64,000 nucleotides of DNA from the NCBI GenBank assembly GCA_025352265.1, contig JANXTS010000052.1, forward strand, positions 1 to 64,000. Reading direction: 5' to 3'. The notes beneath the pieces were generated by a model, which saw only the letters and a list, made by a program, of their open reading frames with translations, had not been told where the DNA came from and did no database searches. The position numbers were made by a program, and so were the translations under genes. The DNA comes from Variovorax sp. (GTDB taxonomy: Bacteria; Pseudomonadota; Gammaproteobacteria; Burkholderiales; Burkholderiaceae_C). Shown here one piece after another: positions 1 through 8,401 of the stretch (the first letter of the stretch is position 1; each line of letters starts with the position of its first letter).

Positions 1-64
1 CGATTGCCTTATGAGATCGTGTCCCATTCTGGCAGCTGAGCACTGCGCTGACTGATCCATCCGC

Positions 65-84
65 TGTACCAAACTCATGGTACA
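65..84. repeat. Perfect 6-bp inverted repeat (TGTACC / GGTACA)
   Basis: The arms TGTACC and GGTACA are separated by 8 bases (AAACTCAT). The element lies in the 208 bases before greB, in sequence with no convincing gene. It could be a regulator site or a small hairpin. Nothing ties it to a particular protein. Confidence 0.3.
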
Positions 85-160
85 AACTGTTCTTTCAATT
101 GGTGGTGTGCGAGGGGGTAGAGACGTGGGGTGGCTTCCTGCCAGCCGCACCACCATCAAG

Positions 161-192
161 AAAAGCCTGCAACATCTGTTGCGGGCTTTTTT
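161..192 (+). terminator. Rho-independent terminator upstream of greB
   Basis: A stem built from AAAAGCC and GCAAC pairs with GTTGC and GGGCTTTT around a short ATCT loop and runs into a T tract. It ends 16 bases before the greB start, so it should close a transcript that comes from the left of the window. It could alternatively attenuate read-through into greB. Confidence 0.75.
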
Positions 193-208
193 CATTGGAG
201 CATCCTGA

Positions 209-799
209 ATGAGTAAAGCATTCACGAAGGAAAGCGACTCGGATAACGAAGACGACAGCACTGCTGCGCTTTCTGTTGAGCTTCCTGCGGGAGGAAAAAA
301 CTACATCACGCCCGCAGGCTACGCCCGGTTGCGTTCGGAGCTGCTTCAGCTGATGGACGACGAACGGCCCAAAGTGGTCGAGGCCGTTCATTGGGCTGCA
401 AAGAATGGCGACCGGTCGGAAAACGGCGACTACATCTATGGGAAGAAACGCCTGCGCGAAATAGATGGACGCATCCGGTTCTTGACCAAGCGGCTGGAGA
501 TCGCCGTGCCGACCGACCCGGCCGTCCATCACGGGAGCGATCAGGTGTTTTTCGGTGCGACGGTTCGCTATGCCGACGAGGCTGGTGATGAACGTACAGT
601 GACGATTTTGGGGATCGACGAGGCCGACAGCACGCAGGCGCAGGTCAGCTGGATTTCGCCTATAGCGAGGGCGCTGCTGAAGGCGCGTGAAGGTGATGTC
701 GTCAAACTGGTGACGCCAGCGGGTGTCAGCGAAGTAGAAATTGTCTCAGTGCACTATCCGGAACCACGCGCGGAGGGAGAGCACGGCACGCCGCCCTGA
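209..799 (+). CDS. greB: Transcription elongation factor GreB
   Basis: A 196-residue member of the GreA/GreB family, which enters the RNA polymerase secondary channel and stimulates cleavage of backtracked transcripts. After an acidic, low-complexity N-terminus (about residues 1-28), the coiled-coil domain begins at YITPAGYARL and contains the family signature around GDRSENGDYIYGKKRLREID (about residues 67-86), whose acidic tip residues act in cleavage. The C-terminal FKBP-like domain ends with the ISPIARALLKAREGD region. GGAG at 197-200 is a good ribosome site for this ATG. The N-terminal acidic extension is longer than in E. coli GreB. The gene is convergent with spoT, whose stop lies 34 bases away. 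Confidence 0.96.
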   Translation: MSKAFTKESDSDNEDDSTAALSVELPAGGKNYITPAGYARLRSELLQLMDDERPKVVEAVHWAAKNGDRSENGDYIYGKKRLREIDGRIRFLTKRLEIAVPTDPAVHHGSDQVFFGATVRYADEAGDERTVTILGIDEADSTQAQVSWISPIARALLKAREGDVVKLVTPAGVSEVEIVSVHYPEPRAEGEHGTPP

Positions 800-833
800 T
801 CACCGATCTCCGGTTCCGATCGCGATACCGGAC

Positions 834-3089
834 TCAGGGCGCTGGCACCGTCCGTGAGGCTGAAAGTACCGACGGCGTCCGCTTCACTGCTCGCAGTACG
901 GATTCGAGATGAGTGGTGTCACGCACCGCGATTACAAACCGCATGTCGGTCGATTCCTGGGGCGTCTCGTCCGCCATCTCGACATGCGTGATGTCTGCCT
1001 CTGCAGTCGCCAGCGTCGCTGCCACTCTCGCCAACACACCCTTGTCGTTGCGCACCGTGACTACGACACCGGTTTCGAATGCACGTACGGGGTCGTCCGC
1101 CCACTCAACCGCGAAGAATCGTTCGCTGTCTTTGTAGTGCAGTCGCTGGCCGACGCCGCAGGCATCGGTGTGAACCACCAGACCTTCGCCGTGCCCGAGA
1201 TAGCCGACGATCGCATCGCCGGGAATAGGCCTGCAGCAAAGGGCGAAGCGCACCGAAGAGTTCTCGCTGCCGTCCAGCGTCACCGCGCCTTGCGACACGG
1301 TTTCCTGGGCGGTAAAGCGCTCGCGGCTCAGTAAAAGCGCATCCGGCTTTTCGCCGCGCTCGGCGAGCAAAGCCATCAAACGTTTGGCCACGATGCTGGC
1401 AATGCGCTTTCCGAGACCAATGTCTGTCAGCAATTCGGCACGCGTGCGGCTTCCGGTAAATCGGAGCAGCTTTTCCCAGATCAACTGGTTCTGCGGCTCC
1501 GCCGATGGCAGCGTGCCGAGGCCTTCCGCACGCAAAGCCTGCGCCAGCAATTTTTCGCCTAGGCCTTCGGATTCGGCGTGCGCGAGCGTCTTGAGGTAGT
1601 GGCGGATCTTCGATCGCGCGCGACCGGTTCGCACGAAGCCAAGCCATGCGGGATTGGGTGTGGAAACCGGCGCAGTGATCACTTCCACCACGTCGCCATT
1701 CTTGAGTTCTGTTCGCAGCGGAACCTGGTCGCCGTTGATTCGCGCCGCAGACGTGTGATCGCCGATCCGGCTGTGGATGGCGTATGCGAAATCGACCACC
1801 GTCGCGCCGCGCGGTAGCGCCATGATCTGGCTCTTGGGCGTGAACACGTAGACGGCATCCGGAAAGAGATCGACCTTGACATGGTCCCAGAATTCCGCCG
1901 CGTCGCGCGTCTCGTGCTGGATGTCGAGCAGGGATTGCAGCCACTTCGTGCCGAGCCGGTCGGCTCCGGTTGCGTTCGGCTCCGCTGCCTTGTAGAGCCA
2001 ATGTGCAGCGACCCCCGATTCAGCGACAACGTGCATTGCCTCGGTGCGCAATTGAAATTCGACGCTGACGCCCGACGGCCCGACCAGCGTCGTATGCAGC
2101 GACTGATAGCCGTTGAGCTTGGAGATCGCGATATGGTCTTTAAATTTGCCTGGAAGCGGCTTGTACATCTGATGAAGGATGCCAAGACCCGTGTAGCAGG
2201 CGATGACGTTGGGCACGATGATCCGGAATCCGTAGATGTCTGTGACCTGCGCGAAGCTCAGGTGCTTTTCTTCCATCTTTTGGTAAATCGAATAAAGCGT
2301 TTTTTCGCGCCCGGCGATTCGCACGACCATGCTCGCCGAGGTGAAAGTGCTTTCCAACTCGCGTTGCACTTTTTGGATCAGATCGCGCCGACGGCCACGC
2401 GCTTTAGAGACGGCTTTGGCCAGGATTGCGTAGCGCCACGGTCGCAGGTGCCTGAACGACAGTTCCTGCAATTCGCGGTAGGTCTGGTTCAGTCCAAGCC
2501 GGTGCGCGATTGGCGCGTAGATTTCAAGTGTCTCGCCGGCTATGCGCGCCCATTTTTCGCGTGGTGCATCGTCCAGCGTCCTCATGTTGTGCGTGCGGTC
2601 GGCCAGCTTTACCAGGATGACCCGCACGTCGCGAGCCATTGCCAACAGCATCTTCCGGAATGACTCGGCCTGATTCTCTTCCCGCGTGTTGAACTGCAGT
2701 TTGTCGAGCTTGGTGAGGCCATCGACCAGCTCTGCGACCGGTGCGCCAAAGCGCTCGATCAGCTCAGGTTTGGTAACGCCGCAGTCTTCGATTGCGTCGT
2801 GGAGCAGGGCTGCCATCAACGCCTGCGCATCGAGCTTCCACTCGGCGCACTGTGCCGCCACCGCGATCGGATGGGTGATGTAGGGCTCGCCGCTGTTGCG
2901 AAGCTGTCCCAAATGCGCTTCATCCGCAAAGCGATATGCCCGGCGCACCTGTTCGGTGTCTTCTGCGTTGAGGTAGTCGAGGCGGGCGGTGAGTGCAGCA
3001 AAGCTCGCTGCGGCCGCGTTTAGCGCTGCGGGGCTCGGGCGTGGCGAGCCTTTCGGGAGACTGGAATGAGGTTTGACGACCGCGCTCAT
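834..3089 (-). CDS. spoT: Bifunctional (p)ppGpp synthetase/hydrolase, SpoT/Rel type
   Basis: A long RelA/SpoT homolog of about 751 residues that makes and degrades the alarmone (p)ppGpp. The HD hydrolase domain is intact, with HDAIED in the metal site at about residue 95. The synthetase domain contains GREKTLYSIYQKM and the GYQSLHTT motif, followed by a TGS domain (about residues 405-465) and a C-terminal ACT domain. The loop that is usually RxKD in bifunctional enzymes reads KFKD. The E-x-D-D pattern of monofunctional RelA is absent, so I call it SpoT-like. The start is uncertain: ATG at 3089 or an in-frame GTG at 3098; neither has a strong ribosome site. It lies downstream of rpoZ on the same strand, as in many Proteobacteria, with a terminator between them. 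Confidence 0.95.
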   Translation of the reverse strand: MSAVVKPHSSLPKGSPRPSPAALNAAAASFAALTARLDYLNAEDTEQVRRAYRFADEAHLGQLRNSGEPYITHPIAVAAQCAEWKLDAQALMAALLHDAIEDCGVTKPELIERFGAPVAELVDGLTKLDKLQFNTREENQAESFRKMLLAMARDVRVILVKLADRTHNMRTLDDAPREKWARIAGETLEIYAPIAHRLGLNQTYRELQELSFRHLRPWRYAILAKAVSKARGRRRDLIQKVQRELESTFTSASMVVRIAGREKTLYSIYQKMEEKHLSFAQVTDIYGFRIIVPNVIACYTGLGILHQMYKPLPGKFKDHIAISKLNGYQSLHTTLVGPSGVSVEFQLRTEAMHVVAESGVAAHWLYKAAEPNATGADRLGTKWLQSLLDIQHETRDAAEFWDHVKVDLFPDAVYVFTPKSQIMALPRGATVVDFAYAIHSRIGDHTSAARINGDQVPLRTELKNGDVVEVITAPVSTPNPAWLGFVRTGRARSKIRHYLKTLAHAESEGLGEKLLAQALRAEGLGTLPSAEPQNQLIWEKLLRFTGSRTRAELLTDIGLGKRIASIVAKRLMALLAERGEKPDALLLSRERFTAQETVSQGAVTLDGSENSSVRFALCCRPIPGDAIVGYLGHGEGLVVHTDACGVGQRLHYKDSERFFAVEWADDPVRAFETGVVVTVRNDKGVLARVAATLATAEADITHVEMADETPQESTDMRFVIAVRDTTHLESVLRAVKRTPSVLSASRTVPAP

Positions 3090-3133
3090 GAACACCACTT
3101 TAGCGTGCAGGCCGCAATGACGCGATCGGACAC

Positions 3134-3162
3134 AAAAAAAGCACCGCTAGCGGTGCTTCTTT
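3134..3162 (-). terminator. Rho-independent terminator between rpoZ and spoT
   Basis: GCACCGCTAGCGGTGC is a perfect 16-base palindrome. On the minus strand a T run follows it (A run on the plus strand at 3133-3140), which gives a strong intrinsic terminator just after the rpoZ stop. Transcription of spoT must therefore start from its own promoter or by partial read-through. Confidence 0.85.
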
Positions 3163-3182
3163 CTGCTGAGCCGAAGGTCAAC

Positions 3183-3386
3183 TCAACCCGGAACCTTCTT
3201 GAGCATTTCGATGCCGATCTTGCCCTCGGCAATTTCCCGCAGCGCGGTCACACAAGGCTTGTTCTTGCTTTCGATCTTGGGTGCGTGACCCTGGCTCAGC
3301 ATGCGGGCGCGGTAGGTCGCTGCGAGCACGAGTTGGAAGCGATTCGGAATTTGCAACAGGCAATCTTCGACGGTGATGCGGGCCAT
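3183..3386 (-). CDS. rpoZ: RNA polymerase omega subunit
   Basis: A 67-residue protein that begins [20 protein letters not shown], the canonical omega start. Omega helps assemble the RNA polymerase beta-prime subunit and carries one ppGpp site, which fits its position beside spoT. Length and sequence are typical of betaproteobacteria. It lies 36 bases downstream of gmk on the same strand, giving the conserved order yicC-gmk-rpoZ-spoT. Confidence 0.97.
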   Translation of the reverse strand: MARITVEDCLLQIPNRFQLVLAATYRARMLSQGHAPKIESKNKPCVTALREIAEGKIGIEMLKKVPG

Positions 3387-3422
3387 GAGGATCTTTCGGT
3401 CGGTGAGCGGAGGGATACGGAA

Positions 3423-4058
3423 TCAGGGAATATTGAGCGCTGCGAAGGTGTCGGCACGGGCTCGGCGCTGAGCGGAATAACGAAGCCGCTGCGCGTGAAC
3501 AATGGCTTTAAGGTCAAAAAGCGCGCGCTCAAATAGATCGTTGATTATAACGAAGTCGAATTCATTCGCGCGCGCCATCTCTTCGGCCGCGTTTTGTAAT
3601 CGAAGTTCGATAACCGACGCGCTGTCTTCACCGCGCCGCTCCAGGCGAGATCGCAACTCTTCCCAACTGGGCGGCAGGATAAAGATCATGACCGCATTTG
3701 CAAACGTCTTCCGGATCTGGATCGCGCCCTGGAAGTCGATCTCGAGGATCACGTCTGCGCCCTGGGCAATGCGCTCTTCGATCGCCCGCTTCGAGGTCCC
3801 GTAACGCTGACCATGCACGCGCGCCCACTCGACAAACGCTTCGGACGCGACCATTGCGTCGAACTCAGGATGCGACGCAAAGAAGTACTCGCGCCCGTGC
3901 TTTTCCTGACCGCGCGGCGGCCGCGTCGTGTGCGAAACCGACGGCTGCACCGCTGAATCGAGCTCCATCAGTGCCTTCACCAGGCTGGACTTGCCGGCAC
4001 CGCTCGGCGCCGCAACCACGAAAATATTGCCGGGATAGTCCATTGGCTCGCCACTCAT
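3423..4058 (-). CDS. gmk: Guanylate kinase
   Basis: A 211-residue cytoplasmic enzyme that phosphorylates GMP to GDP with ATP, feeding GTP and (p)ppGpp synthesis. The P-loop [14 protein letters not shown] lies at about residues 17-30, followed by the GMP-binding region [21 protein letters not shown] (split by the lid) and the IDFQGA motif. The ATG overlaps the yicC stop by 4 bases, so the two genes are translationally coupled. An internal ATG five codons later (MDYPGN) is the alternative start. Confidence 0.97.
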   Translation of the reverse strand: MSGEPMDYPGNIFVVAAPSGAGKSSLVKALMELDSAVQPSVSHTTRPPRGQEKHGREYFFASHPEFDAMVASEAFVEWARVHGQRYGTSKRAIEERIAQGADVILEIDFQGAIQIRKTFANAVMIFILPPSWEELRSRLERRGEDSASVIELRLQNAAEEMARANEFDFVIINDLFERALFDLKAIVHAQRLRYSAQRRARADTFAALNIP

Positions 4059-4972
4059 TCGATGTTTTGCACCTGCTCGCGCATCTGCTCGATAAGCACT
4101 TTCATGTCGACGCCAATGCGCGTGAGTTCGAGCGCCGCCGATTTCGCACCCAGCGTATTGGCCTCGCGGTGCAGTTCCTGGATCAAAAAGTCGAGCCGTT
4201 TGCCGATCTCGCCGCCTTTTTTGACCAACCGCTCGATCTCGTCGAGGTGCGAGTTAAGTCGGGTCAGCTCTTCGGCAACGTCGATGCGAATCGCGAAAGC
4301 CGTGGCTTCGGTCAGCGCACGGTCTTGTGCTGCCTCCGGCAGAGTGCCTCCGGTGAGGCCCATGGCGTCTTGCCAGCGCTCCAGAAATTTTGCGCGCTGC
4401 TGTTCGACGAGTTTCGGAACGAGCGGAACGGCTTGCTTTGCGAGCAGTCGCAATTGGCCGAGGTGCTCTTCCAGCATCTTTGCCAGCCGTGCGCCCTCGC
4501 GTTGCCGCGCGGACATCAGTGCGTCTAACGCTTTACCCGTGACGTCTAAAAGGTCGGCGGCCCAGTCGCCGCGCACCGCAGCGCCGTCGCCACCAGCCAG
4601 GCGAAGCACATCGGCCACGCTCAGTTCCCGAGCGCCGGGTAGCCAGGCCTTGATGCCGTCCTGTACGCCGTTCAGGCGCTGCAGCAGTTTGATCGAAGGT
4701 TCGGTCACGCCTGCTTGCGCGGTGCTTTCGATCGAGGCCCGCACTTCGACCTTGCCGCGCTTGAGCCGGCCGATAATCAGGTCGCGCAGGGCGGGTTCGT
4801 GCTGTCGCAGCTCTTCCGGAAGCTTGAAAGTCAGGTCGAGAAAGCGGCTGTTGACCGAGCGGATTTCGACTCCTAAGCGGCCGGACGCAGGGGGCCGCGG
4901 ATCGGCTTCGGAGTGGTTGCCAACTGGGCTGTTTTGGCCGCTGGCATAGCCGGTCATGCTGTAAACTGGCAT
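4055..4972 (-). CDS. yicC: YicC family endoribonuclease-like protein
   Basis: A 305-residue member of the YicC family, which carries an N-terminal YicC domain and a C-terminal DUF1732 domain; E. coli YicC has been reported as an RNase. I chose the ATG at 4972 because [12 protein letters not shown] matches the family start (MTGYAR/SMTGYA) and is preceded by GAGG; the reading frame is open further to 5002. The C-terminus has the family signature [16 protein letters not shown] followed by the [15 protein letters not shown] end. A short insertion (about residues 15-30, proline-rich) separates SMTGYASG from [13 protein letters not shown], longer than usual. It overlaps gmk by 4 bases. Confidence 0.93.
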   Translation of the reverse strand: MPVYSMTGYASGQNSPVGNHSEADPRPPASGRLGVEIRSVNSRFLDLTFKLPEELRQHEPALRDLIIGRLKRGKVEVRASIESTAQAGVTEPSIKLLQRLNGVQDGIKAWLPGARELSVADVLRLAGGDGAAVRGDWAADLLDVTGKALDALMSARQREGARLAKMLEEHLGQLRLLAKQAVPLVPKLVEQQRAKFLERWQDAMGLTGGTLPEAAQDRALTEATAFAIRIDVAEELTRLNSHLDEIERLVKKGGEIGKRLDFLIQELHREANTLGAKSAALELTRIGVDMKVLIEQMREQVQNIE

Positions 4973-5062
4973 AAAGCCTCGCTGTAATTTTTTCGCTTGC
5001 ATCGAGGGCCCGGCACGACGTTCGCTTGCCGCACCATCGCCTTCGGGCGAAACTCCCGGATT

Positions 5063-6070
5063 ATGTCAAAGGTCAAACCTTCGCCCCTGCTGCCAGACAC
5101 CATCATCGGCGGCTATCGCGTAATTCGCCGTCTTTCAGCGGGCGGCTTCGGCGTTGTCTACCTCGCCGTGGATCACAGCGGCCAGCAAGTTGCCATCAAG
5201 GAATACTTGCCATCTTCGCTTGCGACCCGCGGCATGGGCGAGCTGGCACCGCAGGTGTCGCCCGAGAAGCTTTCGCTGTATCGATTGGGGCTGAAAAGCT
5301 TTTTCGAGGAAGGCCGATCGCTGGCTCAAATTTCCCACGCGTCGGTTGTCAGCGTGCTCAACTTCTTCCGCGAGAACGAAACCGTCTACATGGTCATGAA
5401 TTACCTGGAGGGCGCGACCCTGCAGGATTTCATCGTGACCGCGCGCGATCTGAAAAAGCAAAAAGTATTCAGGGAGTCGACCATCCGATCACTGTTCGAC
5501 GAGATCCTGCGCGGACTGCGCATCGTGCATCAGCACAAGATGTTGCATCTGGACATCAAGCCCGCAAACATTTTCGTGACCGACGACGACCGCGCTGTGA
5601 TGATCGACTTTGGCGCTGCGCGCGAAGTGCTCAGCAAAGAAGGCAATTTCATCCGACCGATGTACACACCAGGCTTTGCCGCTCCCGAGATGTACCGCCG
5701 CGACTCTTCGATGGGGCCGTGGACAGACATCTACGCCATCGGCGCCTGCATCTACGCCTGCATGCAGGGCTACCCGCCGAACGACGCGCCGCAGCGCATA
5801 GAAAAAGACCGGCTTGGCCTGTCGCTGTCGCGGCTGCGCGGCATCTATTCGGACAACCTGATCGAGGTTGTCGAATGGTGCATGTCGCTCGACCCGCTGT
5901 CGCGTCCGCAGTCGGTGTTCGCGCTGCAAAAAGAACTGAGCCGTGAAGGTGAGCGTCACTACACCAAGCTCACCGTGGGCGAAAAGGTTCGTCTTTCCAT
6001 CGACAACATGCGCTCCTTCGATAAGAAGGGGCTGCCGAAGGCGGCCGCGCCAACTACGCGACCCGCATGA
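5063..6070 (+). CDS. Soluble Ser/Thr protein kinase
   Basis: A 335-residue Hanks-type kinase. The glycine-rich loop is LSAGGFGVVYLA (about residues 24-35), the ATP-binding lysine is in VAIKEY (Lys46), the catalytic loop is LHLDIKPANI (Asp164) with Leu in place of the HRD arginine, the metal motif is DFG (182-184) and the APE motif is at about 207-209. The activation segment is therefore probably of the non-RD type. No membrane segment or sensor domain follows the kinase, unlike many bacterial kinases. The start MSKVKPSP was preferred because the frame upstream (to 4997) looks like leader sequence. The stop overlaps the phosphatase start by 4 bases, so writer and eraser are coupled. Confidence 0.93.
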   Translation: MSKVKPSPLLPDTIIGGYRVIRRLSAGGFGVVYLAVDHSGQQVAIKEYLPSSLATRGMGELAPQVSPEKLSLYRLGLKSFFEEGRSLAQISHASVVSVLNFFRENETVYMVMNYLEGATLQDFIVTARDLKKQKVFRESTIRSLFDEILRGLRIVHQHKMLHLDIKPANIFVTDDDRAVMIDFGAAREVLSKEGNFIRPMYTPGFAAPEMYRRDSSMGPWTDIYAIGACIYACMQGYPPNDAPQRIEKDRLGLSLSRLRGIYSDNLIEVVEWCMSLDPLSRPQSVFALQKELSREGERHYTKLTVGEKVRLSIDNMRSFDKKGLPKAAAPTTRPA

Positions 6071-6972
6071 AGTTCTCTGTATTCCAGGTTAGCCGCAAGG
6101 GCGGGCGTCTCAAGAACGAAGACCGCATGGGGTACTGCTACACGCGGGAATCCGGGCTGTTCGTGCTTGCCGACGGCATGGGTGGCCATCCCGAGGGCGA
6201 GGTGGCAGCACAGCTTGCGCTGCAAACCATCGCGGCGCTGTACCAGCGCGAGGCGCGGCCAATCGTCAAAGACGTCAAGGCCTTCTTGACCTCGTCGGTC
6301 ATGGCCGCACACCAGCAAATCATGCGATATGCCGGCACCAAGGCGATGCTCGACACTCCGCGCACGACCGTTGTCGCCGCGGTGCTCCAAGGCACCACCG
6401 CCACCTGGCTTCATTGCGGCGATTCGCGGCTTTACGTGGTTCGCGACGGCACCTTGCTGATGCGCACTCGCGACCACTCGCACGCCGAGCGTCCGCGCGC
6501 CAACGCGGGGAACGAGCCGGTCAATCGCAACCTCTTGCTGACGTGCCTGGGTTCGCCCACCGCGCCGCTGTTCGACATCTCTCCGCCCCTGCAATTGCAG
6601 CGCGGCGACCGCATCATGTTGTGCTCCGATGGCGTGTGGGGCGTGCTCGACGATGCCGTCATCGTGCACACGCTGTCGTCCGGCAAGCCGGTGTCCGACG
6701 CAGCGCCTGACCTCGCCGAAATGGCTTTGCGCAACGGCGGAGGCCACAGCGACAACGTCACGCTCATCGCCCTTGAGTGGGAGCTGCCCGATGCCCCAGG
6801 TTACGAGCGCGGCGTGTCGACCGACAGTGTGGGCGACGGCGTTTTCGCGTCGACCATTCAGGCAGGCATGCCGTCGGACAGCGAACTCGACGACCTCGAC
6901 GACGATGCCATCGAACGCTCTATCGCCGAGATCAACGAAGCTATCCGCCGTTCCGCTTCACGCAAAACTTGA
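6067..6972 (+). CDS. PP2C-family Ser/Thr protein phosphatase
   Basis: A 301-residue metal-dependent phosphatase that most likely reverses the activity of the kinase encoded just upstream. The metal-site motifs are present: NEDR near residue 17, [12 protein letters not shown] (Asp36), [21 protein letters not shown] and [14 protein letters not shown]. The C-terminal 60 residues are acidic ([11 protein letters not shown] region) and lie outside the catalytic fold. It starts inside the kinase stop (ATGA). It sits between yicC/gmk and rph/rdgB/hemW, with no type VI secretion genes nearby. Confidence 0.94.
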   Translation: MKFSVFQVSRKGGRLKNEDRMGYCYTRESGLFVLADGMGGHPEGEVAAQLALQTIAALYQREARPIVKDVKAFLTSSVMAAHQQIMRYAGTKAMLDTPRTTVVAAVLQGTTATWLHCGDSRLYVVRDGTLLMRTRDHSHAERPRANAGNEPVNRNLLLTCLGSPTAPLFDISPPLQLQRGDRIMLCSDGVWGVLDDAVIVHTLSSGKPVSDAAPDLAEMALRNGGGHSDNVTLIALEWELPDAPGYERGVSTDSVGDGVFASTIQAGMPSDSELDDLDDDAIERSIAEINEAIRRSASRKT

Positions 6973-7016
6973 GTTGGCGCGCGCCGGCTTTCCATACTTT
7001 TTCTCTCGGGTTTGAT

Positions 7017-7748
7017 ATGACTGCTTTCACACGAAGCGGCGGCCGCGCCGCCGACGCCCTGCGCCCGGTGCGCATCACCCGCGGCTTCACGATCCACGCT
7101 GAAGGTTCTGTGCTGATCGAGTTCGGCCAGACCCGCGTGCTCTGCACCGCGTCGGTCGAAGAGCGCGTGCCACCGCACAAGAAGGGCAGCGGCGAAGGCT
7201 GGGTTACGGCCGAATACGGCATGCTGCCGCGCGCAACGCACACCCGTAGCAGCCGTGAAGCGGCCAAGGGCAAGCAAACCGGCCGCACGCAAGAAATTCA
7301 GCGTCTCATCGGCCGTTCCATGCGCGCGGTATTCGACCTTGCTGCTTTGGGCGAGCGCACCATCCACCTCGACTGCGACGTGCTGCAAGCCGACGGCGGC
7401 ACGCGCACTGCCGCGATCACCGGCGCCTTCGTCGCTGCTCAGGATGCGGTCAATACGCTGCTGGCATCCGGCGCGCTGAAGGCCTCGCCCATCAAGGGCC
7501 ACGTGGCGGCTATCTCGGTCGGCATCGTCCAAGGCACGCCGCTGCTCGATCTCGAATACGTTGAAGACTCGACCTGTGATACCGACATGAACGTCGTGAT
7601 GACCGGTGCCGGCCATTTCGTCGAGGTGCAGGGCACGGCGGAAGGCGCGGCGTTCTCACGCGACGAGATGAACCAGCTGCTGGCTCTCGCAGAACAAGGC
7701 ATCGGCGAGTTGATCCTCATGCAGCAGAAGGCTCTGTCCGCAAAGTAA
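7017..7748 (+). CDS. rph: Ribonuclease PH
   Basis: A 243-residue phosphorolytic 3'-5' exoribonuclease that trims tRNA 3' ends. Diagnostic segments are [20 protein letters not shown] at the start, [18 protein letters not shown], the phosphate/active-site region [11 protein letters not shown], and [20 protein letters not shown]. The ATG at 7017 gives the standard family length; the open frame upstream to 6777 overlaps the phosphatase gene and is not coding. It is followed by rdgB, the usual neighbour. Confidence 0.97.
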   Translation: MTAFTRSGGRAADALRPVRITRGFTIHAEGSVLIEFGQTRVLCTASVEERVPPHKKGSGEGWVTAEYGMLPRATHTRSSREAAKGKQTGRTQEIQRLIGRSMRAVFDLAALGERTIHLDCDVLQADGGTRTAAITGAFVAAQDAVNTLLASGALKASPIKGHVAAISVGIVQGTPLLDLEYVEDSTCDTDMNVVMTGAGHFVEVQGTAEGAAFSRDEMNQLLALAEQGIGELILMQQKALSAK

Positions 7749-7804
7749 TTGACGAAGTAATTTTTTGAAATGATCACCTCTTCAAAGCGCAGTCGCCCCT
7801 GAAT

Positions 7805-8401
7805 ATGAAACTGGTACTGGCTTCGAACAACTCCGGCAAGCTCGCCGAACTCCAAACGCTGCTGGCGCCGCTTAGCATGATGCTGGTGCGGCAGTCGGAG
7901 CTCGGTGTCGATGAAGCCGAAGAGCCGTTTCGCACCTTTGTCGAGAACGCGCTGGCCAAGGCGCGCCATGCATCGGCGGCAACCGGGCTGCCGGCGATCG
8001 CCGACGATGCTGGCCTCTGCGTCGAAGCATTCGGCGGCCTGCCAGGCGTCGACACCGCTTTCTACGCTACGCAGTTCGGCTACGCCAAGGGCGACGACAA
8101 CAACGTGCGCGCATTGCTCGAGCAAATGGCGCAGGTAGATAACCGCCGCGCCGCGCTGGTAAGCACCTTGGTAGCGCTGCGCAGTGCCGAAGATCCCGAG
8201 CCGCTGATTGCCATCGGCCGTGCGCCCGGCGAGATCACTAGGGCGCCCGTCGGCACCAACGGCTTCGGTTTCGATCCGGTGATGTTTTTGCCGCAGATCG
8301 GAAAGACTTTTGCGGAACTGACTGCGGAGCAGAAGAACGTCCACAGCCATCGGGGCCAGGCGGCGCGGGCGATGCTTGAACTGATGCGCGAGCGGTGGTG
8401 A
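7805..8401 (+). CDS. rdgB: RdgB/HAM1 non-canonical purine NTP pyrophosphatase
   Basis: A 198-residue enzyme that hydrolyses dITP, XTP and ITP to monophosphates and keeps deaminated purines out of nucleic acid. It starts MKLVLASNNSGKLAELQ, the standard nucleotide-binding start, has AIADDAGLCVEAFGGLPGV with the catalytic Asp, GTNGFGFDPVMFLP, and ends near the SHRGQA motif that contacts the base. The C-terminus overlaps the GTG start of hemW. Confidence 0.96.
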   Translation: MKLVLASNNSGKLAELQTLLAPLSMMLVRQSELGVDEAEEPFRTFVENALAKARHASAATGLPAIADDAGLCVEAFGGLPGVDTAFYATQFGYAKGDDNNVRALLEQMAQVDNRRAALVSTLVALRSAEDPEPLIAIGRAPGEITRAPVGTNGFGFDPVMFLPQIGKTFAELTAEQKNVHSHRGQAARAMLELMRERW

